This document shows positions 26,998 through 36,256 of a DNA stretch of 64,000 bases, one piece after another. Both the position numbers and the translations under genes were made by a program. The stretch is from positions 248,001-312,000 of the forward strand of contig CANKZR010000001.1 of the NCBI GenBank assembly GCA_947488625.1, read 5' to 3'. How positions within the stretch are numbered: position 1 is the stretch's first letter; each line of letters starts with the position of its first letter. Under the pieces are notes generated by a model. The model had not been told where the DNA came from. It ran no database searches and saw only the letters and a list, made by a program, of their open reading frames with translations. Source of the DNA: an uncultured Sphingomonadaceae bacterium (GTDB lineage Bacteria; Pseudomonadota; Alphaproteobacteria; Sphingomonadales; Sphingomonadaceae).

Positions 26998-28590
26998 TCA
27001 GGCGGCTTGCGCCACCTCTTCTGCCGCTTCGTTTCGAATAAGGTAATCGAAGGCGGACAGAGCGGCGGCAGAGCCTTGGCCCATGGCCACCACGATCTGC
27101 TTGTAAGGCACCGTGGTGCAGTCGCCCGCGGCAAAGACGCCGGGCAGGTTGGTTGCGCCCCTGCTGTCGATCACGATCTCGCCGTGCTTCGACAGTTCAA
27201 GTCCGCTGTCCGCCAGCCATTCGGTGTTGGGAACGAGGCCGATCTGAATGAAAACGCCTTCCAGTTCCACGCGGCGCTCATCACCCGAAGCGCGATCCTT
27301 GTAGACAAGTCCGCCCACCTTGTTGCCGTCTCCGGTAATCTCGGTGGTTTGCGCATTCACCAAGATCTCGACATTGTTCATGGAACGCAGCTTGTCCTGC
27401 AACACCTGGTCGGCGCGCAGCTTCTCGTCGAATTCCACTAGCGTGACATGGCCGACGATACCGGCAAGGTCGATCGCGGCTTCGACGCCTGAATTGCCGC
27501 CGCCGATCACGGCTACGCGTTTGCCCTTGAACAGCGGACCGTCGCAGTGTGGGCAATAGGCCACGCCCTTGTTACGATAGTCCTGTTCACCCGGCACCCC
27601 GAGTGCACGCCAGCGGGCACCTGTAGAAAGGATCAGGCTGCGAGCTTTCAGCACCGCGCCATTGTCCAGGTGCAGTTCGTGCATTCCGCCCGCGTCTCTT
27701 GCGGGCACCAGCTTTTCGGCCGTGGCAAGGTTCATCAGGTCGATGGCGTCCTGTGCCTTTACCTGTTGTTCCAGATTGGTGGTGAGCTTGGGGCCTTCGG
27801 TATATTCGGTACCGGGCAAGTTCTCGATACCCAGCGTATCGTTCAACTGGCCGCCAAAGCGTTCTGCGGCAATGCCGGTGCGAAAACCCTTGCGCGCGGT
27901 GTAGATGGATGCGGACACGCCGCCGGGGCCACCGCCCACCACCAGAACCTCGAACGGGTCCTTAGCGGAAAGCTTTTCGGCTGCCTTGGCGCTGGCGCCG
28001 GTGTCCACCTTGCCCAGCACTTCCTCAAGGGTCATCTTGCCGTTGAAGAAAGGCTCGCCGTTCAGAAATGTCGCAGGCACGGCCATTACGTCGCGCGCGT
28101 CCACTTCATCCTTGAATGTGCCGCCTTCGATCAGCGTCGCGGTGATGCGCGGGTTGACGAGTGCCATCAGCGTAAGCGCCTGCACCACGTCCGGACAGTT
28201 GTGGCAGGACAATGAGAAATACATCTCGAACTCGAGATCTTCCTCCAGCGCGGCGATCTGGTCGAGCGTATCCTGCTCCACCTTGGGTGGATGGCCACCG
28301 GCCCATAGCAGGGCCAGCACCAGCGAGGTGAATTCGTGCCCCATCGGCAGGCCGGCAAAGCGGACCCACTTGGTAGCATCGGACGCGCGGCGAATGATGA
28401 AACTGGGCTTGCGATCATCGGTGCCATCGAAGCTGGCCGATACCTTGTCATGCAAGGCGGCAATCTCTTCCAGCAGTTCTCGCGTCTGGGCGGATTTGTC
28501 GTCATCGCCCAGAGAGGCGACGAGTTCGATCGGTTCGCGCAAGTTCTCAAGGTAGGTCTTGAGCTGCTGCGTCATAGTAGCGTCGAGCAT
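26998..28590 (-). CDS. ahpF: Alkyl hydroperoxide reductase subunit F
   Basis: FAD-dependent NADH:AhpC reductase. The 530-aa protein begins with a tandem-thioredoxin-fold domain holding 'SCHNCPDVV' and continues with a thioredoxin-reductase-like module: FAD site '[14 protein letters not shown]', redox pair 'YCPHCDGP', NAD site '[12 protein letters not shown]' and '[15 protein letters not shown]'. All four cysteines are in place. The ATG at 28590 has AGGAGA upstream. It follows ahpC by 152 bases that include an 11-bp perfect hairpin. Confidence 0.97.
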   Translation of the reverse strand: MLDATMTQQLKTYLENLREPIELVASLGDDDKSAQTRELLEEIAALHDKVSASFDGTDDRKPSFIIRRASDATKWVRFAGLPMGHEFTSLVLALLWAGGHPPKVEQDTLDQIAALEEDLEFEMYFSLSCHNCPDVVQALTLMALVNPRITATLIEGGTFKDEVDARDVMAVPATFLNGEPFFNGKMTLEEVLGKVDTGASAKAAEKLSAKDPFEVLVVGGGPGGVSASIYTARKGFRTGIAAERFGGQLNDTLGIENLPGTEYTEGPKLTTNLEQQVKAQDAIDLMNLATAEKLVPARDAGGMHELHLDNGAVLKARSLILSTGARWRALGVPGEQDYRNKGVAYCPHCDGPLFKGKRVAVIGGGNSGVEAAIDLAGIVGHVTLVEFDEKLRADQVLQDKLRSMNNVEILVNAQTTEITGDGNKVGGLVYKDRASGDERRVELEGVFIQIGLVPNTEWLADSGLELSKHGEIVIDSRGATNLPGVFAAGDCTTVPYKQIVVAMGQGSAAALSAFDYLIRNEAAEEVAQAA

Positions 28591-28629
28591 GGTGTCTCCT
28601 GGTCAAAGGGTGATGGGAAAAGGCGATGG

Positions 28630-28667
28630 AGACCCGGGGCGGGGGGAGGAGGGGTGGCCCCGGGTCT
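28630..28667. other. 11-bp GC hairpin between ahpC and ahpF
   Basis: AGACCCGGGGC and GCCCCGGGTCT are exact reverse complements around a 16-base purine-rich loop. On the minus strand it stands between the ahpC stop and the ahpF ribosome site without a clear U run. It could stabilise the 3' end of an ahpC-only mRNA or attenuate ahpF, giving more AhpC than AhpF. Confidence 0.6.
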
Positions 28668-28742
28668 CTTCGCGACCCGACACGGACATTAGCGTGGTCG
28701 GGAAGGGCGCGGCGGCCTTGGTAGCCGCTCGCGCAACGGGTC

Positions 28743-29309
28743 TTAGATCTTGCCGACGAGGTCGAGCGAAGGTGCCAGCGTGTCGCTGCCTTCTTCCCAC
28801 GCTGCCGGGCAGACCTGGCCGGGGTTCTCGCGAACGTACTGAGCGGCCTTGATCTTGCGCGTCAGTTCGTTGGCATTGCGGCCCACGCCTTCGCAGGTGA
28901 TTTCCATGATCTGGATCACGCCGTCGGGGTCCACCACGAAGGTAGCGCGATCGGCAAGGCCCATCTCCTCACGCAGAACGTTGAAGTTCTTGGAGAGGGT
29001 GTGCAGCTGGTCACCCAGGAAAGGGAACTTCAGCTTGCCGATCTTCTCGGACGTGTCGTGCCATGCCTTGTGGCTGAAATGCGTGTCGGTGGAGACACCA
29101 TAGACCTCGACGCCCATGCTCTGCAGCATGTCGTACTTCTCGCCCATGTCTTCCAGCTCGGTCGGGCAGACGAAGGTGAAATCGGCGGGGTAGAAGAAGA
29201 ACACGCTCCACTTGCCCTTCAGGTCTTCGTCGGTCACGTCGAAGAAGTCCTTGCCGGCCTGGAATGCGGTGGCCTTGAACGGTTTGATCTGGCTGCCAAT
29301 GATACCCAT
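28743..29309 (-). CDS. ahpC: Peroxiredoxin, alkyl hydroperoxide reductase subunit C
   Basis: Typical 2-Cys peroxiredoxin that reduces peroxides and is recycled by AhpF. 188 aa with peroxidatic Cys in '[13 protein letters not shown]' and resolving Cys in '[11 protein letters not shown]', and the structural '[10 protein letters not shown]', '[13 protein letters not shown]' and '[10 protein letters not shown]'. AAGGGA precedes the ATG. First gene of the peroxide-defence run; the 150 bases upstream contain a palindrome that could be an OxyR-type site. Confidence 0.98.
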   Translation of the reverse strand: MGIIGSQIKPFKATAFQAGKDFFDVTDEDLKGKWSVFFFYPADFTFVCPTELEDMGEKYDMLQSMGVEVYGVSTDTHFSHKAWHDTSEKIGKLKFPFLGDQLHTLSKNFNVLREEMGLADRATFVVDPDGVIQIMEITCEGVGRNANELTRKIKAAQYVRENPGQVCPAAWEEGSDTLAPSLDLVGKI

Positions 29310-29404
29310 TGAATAATCCCTTTCGGTTTGTGTGCGTTTGTGAACTCAACGCGGCAGATAGGGATTGTTGCAATGCGAAAAAGCGATTTAAGGCGATTGC
29401 CGCC

Positions 29405-29419
29405 ATCGAAATAATCGAT
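29405..29419. promoter_or_regulatory. Possible LysR/OxyR-type operator upstream of ahpC
   Basis: ATCGA-AATAA-TCGAT is a perfect interrupted palindrome containing T-N11-A, the general LysR-family binding pattern, 96 bases upstream of the ahpC ATG. Two ATCGAT sites also lie upstream of katG (26818-26823 and 26867-26872). No oxyR gene is in the window. Confidence 0.35.
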
Positions 29420-29461
29420 CAACGGTAGGCAAGTTTCGGAAAGTGCAACAGCTGTTGCGTT

Positions 29462-30691
29462 TTACGCATCCTCCTTGACGGCCTCCGCACTCGGTGCCTC
29501 TCCGATACGCAGCCATTTGGCGATCCGATTGATGCTTGGCCCCTGCACCACGCTGGATACCAGCACGACGAAAAAGACCACGTTGAAGATGGCAAAAGCA
29601 CCTTCGACGCCGGCCACGATGGGAAAGATCGCAAGTACGATCGGCACCGCGCCCCTTAGCCCCGCCCAGGAAACGAACAGCATCGTGCGCGTGTCGAACC
29701 GCCTGAACGGCAGCAGGCAGACAAAGACCGCAAGGGGCCGCGCCAGCAGGATGAGAACGAGCGTGATCGCCAATCCTGCGCCCATTACCGGCAGCAGGTT
29801 GGACGGGGTCAGCAGCAATCCCAGCGTCAGGAACATCACCACTTGCGCCAGCCACGCCAACCCATCCTGGAACGTGCGAACGATGGGCTTTGCGGCAAAT
29901 GCACGGGTGCCGGCGAATACGCCGGCGACATAAACGGCGAGGAATCCGTTCCCGCCCAGAATGCTCGCAAAGCCAAAGGCCAGCAGCGCACCTGCGATGG
30001 AAACGACGAAAGCCAGCCCGCCTTGCCGCAATCCCATCCGCTTCAGGCTTTCCGGCAGCAGATAGCCGACGCCCAGCCCCACGCCCGCACCCACGATCAT
30101 TTGCTGCGCAAACTCGGGCAGCAGTGCCAGCGGGGCGGGCTGACTGGCGGCGGTAAACCCCAGCAGGGCGGTGACGAGAAAAATCGCCATCGGATCGTTT
30201 GAGCCCGATTCCAACTCCAGCAGCGCGGGCACATCGTCCTGCAGATCAAGATCGCTGGATCGCAGTACGGAAAAGACTGCCGCTGCATCGGTGGATGCCA
30301 CCACCGCCCCGAGGAGAAAGGCCTGGAGCGGTGCGAAATCAAGCAGCAGGATGGCCGAAAGCGCTACGACGCCTGCTGTAATTCCTACCCCCAGCGTCGC
30401 CAGCATCAGGGCTGGCAACAGCATCGGGCGCACGGCCCGCCAGTTGGTGTCCAGCCCGCCGGAAAACAGGATGAAGGCAAGGCACACCATGCCCACGCCC
30501 TGCGTCAGCAAATAGTCGTCGAATGCGATCCCTCCCGGCCCCTCTACACCTGCGAGAATGCCAAGCGCGAGAAAACCGACGATGGCGGGAAAGCCGATAC
30601 GCGATGTCAGCAGGCCTGCAAACACCGTCGCCGCCAGCAGCAGGCCGGTAAGCAACATTGCAAATTCGGGACGGAAGAGTTCCTGCAGCAT
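29462..30691 (-). CDS. CPA1-type cation/proton antiporter
   Basis: 409 aa with about twelve transmembrane helices. Family marks include 'LILFSGGLDTNW'-like sequence ('FILFSGGLD'), 'ASTDAAAVFSVLR', the transport-site 'ESGSNDPMAIFL' with the Asn-Asp pair, and 'WAGLRGAVPIVLA'. It resembles the NhaP2/CvrA K+(Na+)/H+ antiporter group but stops after the membrane domain, lacking the cytoplasmic TrkA_C/CorC tail of those proteins. Located 26 bases after aroC on the same strand. Ion preference cannot be told from sequence. Confidence 0.92.
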   Translation of the reverse strand: MLQELFRPEFAMLLTGLLLAATVFAGLLTSRIGFPAIVGFLALGILAGVEGPGGIAFDDYLLTQGVGMVCLAFILFSGGLDTNWRAVRPMLLPALMLATLGVGITAGVVALSAILLLDFAPLQAFLLGAVVASTDAAAVFSVLRSSDLDLQDDVPALLELESGSNDPMAIFLVTALLGFTAASQPAPLALLPEFAQQMIVGAGVGLGVGYLLPESLKRMGLRQGGLAFVVSIAGALLAFGFASILGGNGFLAVYVAGVFAGTRAFAAKPIVRTFQDGLAWLAQVVMFLTLGLLLTPSNLLPVMGAGLAITLVLILLARPLAVFVCLLPFRRFDTRTMLFVSWAGLRGAVPIVLAIFPIVAGVEGAFAIFNVVFFVVLVSSVVQGPSINRIAKWLRIGEAPSAEAVKEDA

Positions 30692-30717
30692 GGGTCAGCG
30701 CGAGGTAGAGTGCGCTA

Positions 30718-31806
30718 TCATCCGTGCGACGTCTGCCCGCCGCATTGCGCACGGTGCAGCAGCTTCTGGTCTGCCAGCACCAGCGCCATCATCGCTTCCA
30801 CCACGGGCACCCCTCGTATGCCGACGCACGGATCGTGGCGGCCCTTCGTCTGGATCTGCGTGGCTTCGCCCTGACTGGTAATCGTATCGACCGGGGTAAG
30901 AATGGAACTGGTAGGCTTGAATGCCACGCGGCAGGTAACGGGCTGGCCGGTAGAGATGCCACCCGCAATGCCGCCTGCATGGTTGGCCTGGAATTCGACG
31001 CTGCCATCCGAGCCGGGACGCATGGGGTCCGCATTGGTTTCACCCGTATTGGTGACGGCGGCAAAGCCATCGCCGATTTCCACGCCCTTGGTGGCGTTGA
31101 TCGTCATCATGGCAGCGGCCAGATCGCTGTCGAGCTTGGCATAGATCGGCGCGCCCCATCCGGCAGGCACGCCCGTAGCATTTGCCGTCACCAGCGCGCC
31201 GAGGGACGAGCCCGACTTGCGGGCGCTGTCCACCAGTTGTTCCCACCGCGTTACCGTTTCGGGGTCCGGGCAGAAGAAGGGGTTGTTGGCGATTTCGCCC
31301 TTGTCGAAGCGCGCATAGTCCAGCGCCGCATCGCCGATTTGCTCGACCCATGCGGTGATCTCGACTTCGGGGATCACCTTGCGCGCAATTGCACCCGCTG
31401 CGACCCGCGCCGCCGTCTCTCGCGCGCTGGATCGACCGCCGCCGCGATAGTCGCGAAAGCCGTACTTGGCATCGTAGGTATAGTCCGCATGGCCTGGACG
31501 GTAGGCCTTGGCGACTTCGGAGTAATCCTTTGACCGTTGATCGGTGTTCTCGATCATCAGGCTGATCGGCGTGCCGGTGGTGCGCCCCTCGAACACGCCT
31601 GAAAGAATGCGCACCTCGTCCGCCTCGCGCCGCTGCGTGGTGTACTTCGACTGGCCGGGCTTGCGCGCATCCATGAAAGGCTGGATGTCGCTTTCCGAAA
31701 GTTCGATACCCGGCGGGCAACCGTCCACCACAACGCCCAGCGCGGGTCCGTGGCTTTCCCCCCAGGTGGTGAAGCGAAAAACGCGTCCGAATGTATTCCA
31801 GCTCAT
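30718..31806 (-). CDS. aroC: Chorismate synthase
   Basis: Last step of the shikimate pathway, FMNH2-dependent conversion of EPSP to chorismate. 362 aa from the ATG at 31806 (AAGGAAAC upstream); it begins '[24 protein letters not shown]' and has '[20 protein letters not shown]' and '[17 protein letters not shown]', the three family signatures. The track's 48-residue N-terminal extension is not coding. Divergent from ruvA; upstream of the antiporter gene. Confidence 0.97.
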   Translation of the reverse strand: MSWNTFGRVFRFTTWGESHGPALGVVVDGCPPGIELSESDIQPFMDARKPGQSKYTTQRREADEVRILSGVFEGRTTGTPISLMIENTDQRSKDYSEVAKAYRPGHADYTYDAKYGFRDYRGGGRSSARETAARVAAGAIARKVIPEVEITAWVEQIGDAALDYARFDKGEIANNPFFCPDPETVTRWEQLVDSARKSGSSLGALVTANATGVPAGWGAPIYAKLDSDLAAAMMTINATKGVEIGDGFAAVTNTGETNADPMRPGSDGSVEFQANHAGGIAGGISTGQPVTCRVAFKPTSSILTPVDTITSQGEATQIQTKGRHDPCVGIRGVPVVEAMMALVLADQKLLHRAQCGGQTSHG

Positions 31807-31940
31807 GGCTTGTTTCCTTAGCGCAACTTGCGTTCGTGTCGAGACGGACGGGGGAAATAGGAGGTCCGCACTGGACTGTTCCCGTTCTGTCCGCCACACC
31901 CTGCGCTCAGGCAACAAGGTGGTAGCGTGACAAGAATTCC

Positions 31941-32546
31941 ATGATTGCAAAGCTAACTGGCAGGCTGGACGAAACCGGCGAAGACTGGGCCATCGTCGAT
32001 GTGCAGGGCGTGGGCTATCTGGTCCATTGCTCCACCAAGACCCTGGCGGCGCTGGGTTCGGTGGGCGACGCCTGCACCATCCACACTGATCTGCAGGTGA
32101 GCGAGAACGACATGCGCCTGCTGGGCTTCGCCGAAAGTGCGGAGCGTGACTGGTTCCGCCTGCTGACGGGCGTGCAGGGCGTGGGGTCCAAGGTGGCGCT
32201 GGCGATCCTCTCCGCGCTTTCCACCGGTGAACTGCGCGATGCCTGCGCCGCGGGCGATGCCGCCAGCGTGGCCCGGGCCAACGGCGTGGGGCCGAAACTG
32301 GCGGGGCGCATCGTGAATGAGCTGAAGGACAAGGCGGGCGCCATGCCGGGAGTGGCTGGCGGCGGAACCGGCGGCACGGTAATGCCTGCTGGCGGAGCGA
32401 GCGCCGATGCGGTGAGCGCGCTGCAGAACCTTGGCTTCAAGCCAGCCGTGGCCGCGCAGGCCGTGGCGAGGGCGCAGGAGGAACTGGGAGAGGGCGCAGG
32501 CGAGGGCGACCTCATTCGCGTGGCACTGAAGAAGGCAGCGGGCTAG
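31941..32546 (+). CDS. ruvA: Holliday junction branch migration protein RuvA
   Basis: Binds four-way junctions and loads RuvB rings. 201 aa: N-terminal OB fold ('[20 protein letters not shown]', 'VGYLVHCS'), two helix-hairpin-helix motifs ('[14 protein letters not shown]' and '[17 protein letters not shown]'), a flexible Gly/Ala linker and the C-terminal RuvB-binding domain ('[19 protein letters not shown]'). ruvC is not in the window. Two unrelated exported-protein genes separate it from ruvB. Confidence 0.97.
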   Translation: MIAKLTGRLDETGEDWAIVDVQGVGYLVHCSTKTLAALGSVGDACTIHTDLQVSENDMRLLGFAESAERDWFRLLTGVQGVGSKVALAILSALSTGELRDACAAGDAASVARANGVGPKLAGRIVNELKDKAGAMPGVAGGGTGGTVMPAGGASADAVSALQNLGFKPAVAAQAVARAQEELGEGAGEGDLIRVALKKAAG

Positions 32547-32557
32547 GAAATTTGAAG

Positions 32558-33103
32558 ATGAAGACGATGCTTTGCCTGATCGCCACCAGCCTGCTGGCTG
32601 CTCCTGTTGCCGCGCAGGATATGTCCACCTTCACAACCGGCCCCGTGTTCGAGGATTTTGGCCCCCACGCGTATATGGAGCAGACAGAGCCGCTGCCTGC
32701 CGACCTTGCCTTGCGCCACAGCTTCGACGTCGCTGATGCTGCCGAGGACGGTCGTTTCAACCGCGGCTTCGAAAGCGCGGCGCGCTTCATCAACATGCAC
32801 GCAGCCAACGGCGTGAACACGGACCGGATCGACGTAGCGGTTGTGGTCCACGGCCGCGCGGTGCAGGATTTGCTGACCGATGAAGCATGGGCCGCGCGCG
32901 AACTTGACGGGGATGCGAACCCCGGCGGCGAGCAGTTGCGCGCAATGCTGGATGCAGGCGTTCGCTTCATCGTCTGCGGCCAGAGCGCGGCGGGGCAGGG
33001 CATGGCGAACGACGACCTCATCCCCGGCGCGGAAATGGCGCTGTCAGCCATGACCGCCCATGCGCTGTTGCAGCAGCGCGGCTATACGGTGAACCCGTTT
33101 TGA
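32558..33103 (+). CDS. Exported DsrE/DsrF-like protein
   Basis: 181 aa from the ATG at 32558 (AGGAAA upstream). A signal peptide 'MKTMLCLIATSLLAAPVAAQ' is followed by a DsrE-fold domain: 'FESAARFINMHAANGVNTDRIDVAVVVHGRAVQDLL', 'LDAGVRFIVCGQSAAGQGM'. The single Cys in 'FIVCGQ' is at the position typical of the family. Periplasmic DsrE-like proteins are of unknown function. It lies between ruvA and ruvB, in phase with both. Confidence 0.85.
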   Translation: MKTMLCLIATSLLAAPVAAQDMSTFTTGPVFEDFGPHAYMEQTEPLPADLALRHSFDVADAAEDGRFNRGFESAARFINMHAANGVNTDRIDVAVVVHGRAVQDLLTDEAWAARELDGDANPGGEQLRAMLDAGVRFIVCGQSAAGQGMANDDLIPGAEMALSAMTAHALLQQRGYTVNPF

Positions 33104-33417
33104 TTGTGAGACTATCTCTTGGGTTTTCTGTGTCATTGCTAGCAGTCGGCTGTGCAGAAGAGCCTTCCAGCTTCGCTCACGCATGGAACGAGGCAGGTAT
33201 TAATGAAATCCGAAAGTATTTATCCCCTGAGTTCGATGCTGACTTCCGCGCGATCCGAATGATGGAGAAAAACATGCCCGTGACTTGTGGGCAATACCGA
33301 AGGGATGAGGGAGGGGATTGGTACCGATTTGTCGGACAGGGGGAAGCAGGCTTTATCCTAGAAGATGAAGCTGCTGCCGATGTGTTTGCCTTTGCATGGG
33401 AATCTGATTGCAAGTGA
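33100..33417 (+). CDS. Small putative lipoprotein
   Basis: 105 aa. The hydrophobic start '[14 protein letters not shown]' with Cys in lipobox position suggests a lipoprotein; the mature part has two further cysteines ('[12 protein letters not shown]' and the C-terminal 'ESDCK') that could form a disulfide. The TTG at 33100 overlaps the upstream TGA as TTGA; a GTG at 33106 is the alternative. The gene looks visibly more AT-rich than its neighbours, suggesting acquisition. No family recognised. Its stop overlaps the ruvB start. Confidence 0.7.
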   Translation: MIVRLSLGFSVSLLAVGCAEEPSSFAHAWNEAGINEIRKYLSPEFDADFRAIRMMEKNMPVTCGQYRRDEGGDWYRFVGQGEAGFILEDEAAADVFAFAWESDCK

Positions 33418-34454
33418 CTGACCAACCAATCCACACCCCCGACCGCCAGCCGGAAGACCCGGACGCAGCCCTGCGCCCGAAGACCTTGCGCGACTTTGTC
33501 GGGCAGGCGGCGGCGAAGGACAATCTTGCCGTGTTTATCGAGGCCGCCAAGGGTCGCGCCGAAGCGATGGACCACGTCCTCTTCTTCGGTCCACCGGGAT
33601 TGGGCAAGACCACGCTGGCGCAGATCGTGGCGAAGGAACTGGGCGTGGGCTTTCGCGCCACCTCCGGCCCGGTAATCGCCAAGGCGGGTGATCTTGCCGC
33701 GCTGCTCACCAACCTCGAGCCCAATGACGTGTTGTTCATCGACGAGATCCACCGGCTCAATCCGGTGGTGGAGGAAGTGCTCTATCCGGCGATGGAGGAC
33801 CGTGCGCTCGACATCATCATAGGGGAGGGGCCGTCGGCGCGCAGCGTGCGGATCGATCTGCCGCCTTTTACCCTGGTGGGCGCGACCACGCGGCAGGGGC
33901 TGCTCACCACGCCCCTGCGTGACCGGTTCGGCATCCCTGTGCGACTAGTATTCTATACCGAAGATGAACTGATGCGCGTTGTCACGCGCGGGGCGACGCT
34001 GCTGGGCATGGATATCGACCCCACCGGCGCGCGCGAGATTGCGCGGCGCTCGCGTGGCACGCCGCGCGTGGCGGGCCGCCTGATGCGCCGCGTGCGCGAC
34101 TTCGCGCAAGTCAGGGGTGCCAGCACCGTCACCGCGCAAATTGCCGACGAGGCGCTGACCCGGCTGGAGATCGACAATCTGGGTCTCGATGCGATGGACA
34201 GGCGCTATCTCACCATGATCGCCACGACCTACAAGGGTGGCCCTGTCGGCGTGGAGACGCTGGCGGCTGGTCTGGCCGAACCACGGGACACGGTAGAGGA
34301 TGTGATCGAGCCTTACCTTATCCAGCTTGGCCTGATTGCCCGAACCGCGCGCGGGCGCTGCCTCAACGATGGCGGCTGGCAGCACCTGGGCTTGTCCGAT
34401 CCAAACGAATCGGGCCGCGCCAGCCAGGGCGGACTGTTCGAGGACGATGGCTGA
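33414..34454 (+). CDS. ruvB: Holliday junction branch migration ATPase RuvB
   Basis: Hexameric AAA+ motor that drives branch migration with RuvA. 346 aa from GTG 33414, which overlaps the preceding stop as GTGA; TTG 33408 in the track is the alternative. Visible are 'LRDFVGQ', Walker A '[12 protein letters not shown]', Walker B '[10 protein letters not shown]', sensor 1 '[11 protein letters not shown]', the arginine finger region 'LRDRFGI' and the C-terminal winged helix '[16 protein letters not shown]'. Coupled to the small lipoprotein gene. Confidence 0.97.
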   Translation: MTDQPIHTPDRQPEDPDAALRPKTLRDFVGQAAAKDNLAVFIEAAKGRAEAMDHVLFFGPPGLGKTTLAQIVAKELGVGFRATSGPVIAKAGDLAALLTNLEPNDVLFIDEIHRLNPVVEEVLYPAMEDRALDIIIGEGPSARSVRIDLPPFTLVGATTRQGLLTTPLRDRFGIPVRLVFYTEDELMRVVTRGATLLGMDIDPTGAREIARRSRGTPRVAGRLMRRVRDFAQVRGASTVTAQIADEALTRLEIDNLGLDAMDRRYLTMIATTYKGGPVGVETLAAGLAEPRDTVEDVIEPYLIQLGLIARTARGRCLNDGGWQHLGLSDPNESGRASQGGLFEDDG

Positions 34455-34690
34455 GCCGCGTGGGTTAACCCGGCGCTAACCATCGCGTCCGCCGTTTCGG
34501 TTCCAATCTGGGACAGACCGGGTCGGCAACCGCAAGAAGCGCATATTTCTGCGCTTCGAGAGGTCGAAAACGTGGTTAATGCGATTGCGTGACGGGCAAT
34601 TGCAGGTCTCATTGGCAGCAACCGGAAAAGGCCAGAGGTGTCACAGGGGCACTCCAAGCCATCCCCCGGCCAAGCTGAGAGAGATCGTTC
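34455..34690 (+). promoter_or_regulatory. Long structured leader of the PEP-CTERM gene
   Basis: 236 non-coding bases between ruvB and the repeat protein. A perfect 8-bp hairpin GAAGCGCA-TATTTC-TGCGCTTC lies at 34536-34557, and GGCC/GGCC and GTG/CAC pairings further down suggest more structure. GAGAGA before the ATG can serve as ribosome site. I could not match it to a known riboswitch, nor find a properly spaced sigma-54 site (GG-N10-GC), although some PEP-CTERM genes use one. Confidence 0.45.
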
Positions 34691-36256
34691 ATGTCGGTAC
34701 GTATGGCCATTGCGAAACTAACTGCTGCCGCTGCGGGCGGTGCAGTTGTTGGCGGGGGCGCGGTGCATGTCGCCGAGCCGCAGTCCGCCCAGGTCGCCTA
34801 CAAGTCGGACAAGGACGCGCAGGACGCCGACGTCGAACTCGCCTATGTAAAGGGTGAGCCGACGGCCCGGCGGACGATACCGCCTCTCCCGCGCGAGCAG
34901 ATGCGTCTGCGCCGCACGATCGAAACCGAATGCTGCGAGGAAGAGGTTGCCGCCCTTGGCGCGCCGCTTCCGCTGCCCCCGCTTCCTTCCGCACCGATAA
35001 GCGGCGGTGGTGGCGGCCAGCCCATCATCATCGGCGGCAGCGGCGGATTTGGTGGCGGCTTCGGCGGCGGGTTCTTCGGCGGCTTCTTCGGTGGATCGGG
35101 TGGCGGCGGCAGCGCTGTTGTCGACATGAGCACCACCACCACGACGGGCGGCGAGGGCGGCGGCGATATCAATATCGATATCGACAACGACAATTCCAGC
35201 ACCGGCTCATCGACCAGCACCAGCTCGGGCGGTTCTTCCACCTCGACCTCCGGCGGGTCGACCTCCACCTCGGGCGGTTCCACCTCGACCAGTTCGGGCG
35301 CATTCACCAGCACGACCTCTACCGGCGGTTCTTCGAGCAGCACCAGCACCGGCGGCGTGACGAGCACAACATCGTCTTCCACCGGCGGCGTAACCAGCAC
35401 CACCGGCGGTGTCACCAGCACTACGGGCGGCGTAACCAGCACGTCGTCCTCCTCCGGCAATGTTACCTCTTCCACCAGCGGTTCCAGCTCAAGCTCGGGC
35501 AGCTCCAGCACCAGTTCCTCAACCGGCGGCAGCACCAGCGGCAGTTCCTCGACGAGCGGGTCGAGCAGCGGATCGAGCAGCGGCGGTAGCAACGGATCGA
35601 GCGGCAAACCCGGCCACGGCAGCAGCAGCTATGGTGGCAGCAACGGCGGCTCTGGCGGCAGCACCACCACCAGCGGCGGTAGCACCACGGGCAGCACGAC
35701 CAGCGGTGCTTCCACAACTTCCACTTCGTCCGGCGCAACTTCGTCCACGACCACGACCGGCGGCGTGACAAGCACGACATCGACGGGCGGCAACACGACG
35801 TCAAGCGGCGGTACCACGACATCTACCGGCGGTTCCACGACGAGCACAGGCGGTTCGACCACCACGACATCGGGTGGCAGCACGACGGGTGGTTCCAGCA
35901 ATGGCGGTTCTTCCACTACCAGCACGAGCACCGGCGGTGTCAGCACGACGACCGGCGGCGTAACCAGCACGACCGGGGGTGTCACCTCGACCAGTTCCAC
36001 TTCGGGCAATGTCACCAGTTCGACGTCGGGCAGCAGCTCGACCTCGACCAGCACGTCCACGTCCAGCTCGACTTCGTCCAGCACGTCGGGATCGACGTCC
36101 ACGAGCAGTTCCACTTCCGGTGGAACGACGGGTGGTACGACTTCGGGCACGCAGGTTCCGGCGCCCGGAATGTTGGTGCTGTTCGGCGCGGCGGCGGGTG
36201 CGGTATTCTGGCGGCGTCGTCGCAAGGGTGACGGCAGCGAAGCTGCAGCGGCCTAG
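34691..36256 (+). CDS. Ser/Thr/Gly-repeat surface protein with PEP-CTERM anchor
   Basis: 521 aa. An N-terminal hydrophobic stretch (residues 6-30, 'KLTAAAAGGAVVGGGAV') may be an export signal. Residues 30-115 include a charged part and a double Cys; 115-145 are Gly/Phe-rich; about 150-485 are almost only Ser, Thr and Gly in loose T-S-T-G-G-V-T-S-T repeats; the end 'VPAPGMLVLFGAAAGAVFWRRRRK' is a PEP-CTERM signal (VPAP motif, hydrophobic helix, Arg cluster) normally cut by an exosortase. Such proteins are exported, heavily glycosylable and linked to exopolysaccharide or biofilm matrix. No exosortase gene is in the window. Confidence 0.85.
   Translation: MSVRMAIAKLTAAAAGGAVVGGGAVHVAEPQSAQVAYKSDKDAQDADVELAYVKGEPTARRTIPPLPREQMRLRRTIETECCEEEVAALGAPLPLPPLPSAPISGGGGGQPIIIGGSGGFGGGFGGGFFGGFFGGSGGGGSAVVDMSTTTTTGGEGGGDINIDIDNDNSSTGSSTSTSSGGSSTSTSGGSTSTSGGSTSTSSGAFTSTTSTGGSSSSTSTGGVTSTTSSSTGGVTSTTGGVTSTTGGVTSTSSSSGNVTSSTSGSSSSSGSSSTSSSTGGSTSGSSSTSGSSSGSSSGGSNGSSGKPGHGSSSYGGSNGGSGGSTTTSGGSTTGSTTSGASTTSTSSGATSSTTTTGGVTSTTSTGGNTTSSGGTTTSTGGSTTSTGGSTTTTSGGSTTGGSSNGGSSTTSTSTGGVSTTTGGVTSTTGGVTSTSSTSGNVTSSTSGSSSTSTSTSTSSSTSSSTSGSTSTSSSTSGGTTGGTTSGTQVPAPGMLVLFGAAAGAVFWRRRRKGDGSEAAAA
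35130..36140 (+). repeat. Low-complexity TSTGG repeat tract with duplicated block
   Basis: About 1 kb encoding imperfect Ser/Thr/Gly units within the PEP-CTERM protein. One 36-residue block (GGVTSTTGGVTST...SGNVTSSTSGSS) occurs at about 35380-35487 and again at 35931-36038, well conserved in protein but diverged at third positions. Confidence 0.85.

Noticed and set aside
34560-34620. Sigma-54 promoter for the PEP-CTERM gene
   Set aside because: GG and GC elements occur near GTGGTTAATGCGATTGC but the spacing is one base off the strict GG-N10-GC rule.
34640-34690. GGGG...CTGAGAGAG in the PEP-CTERM leader looks like part of a TPP riboswitch
   Set aside because: The following ACCC and GGATAATACC-type core segments are missing and the gene has no link to thiamine.
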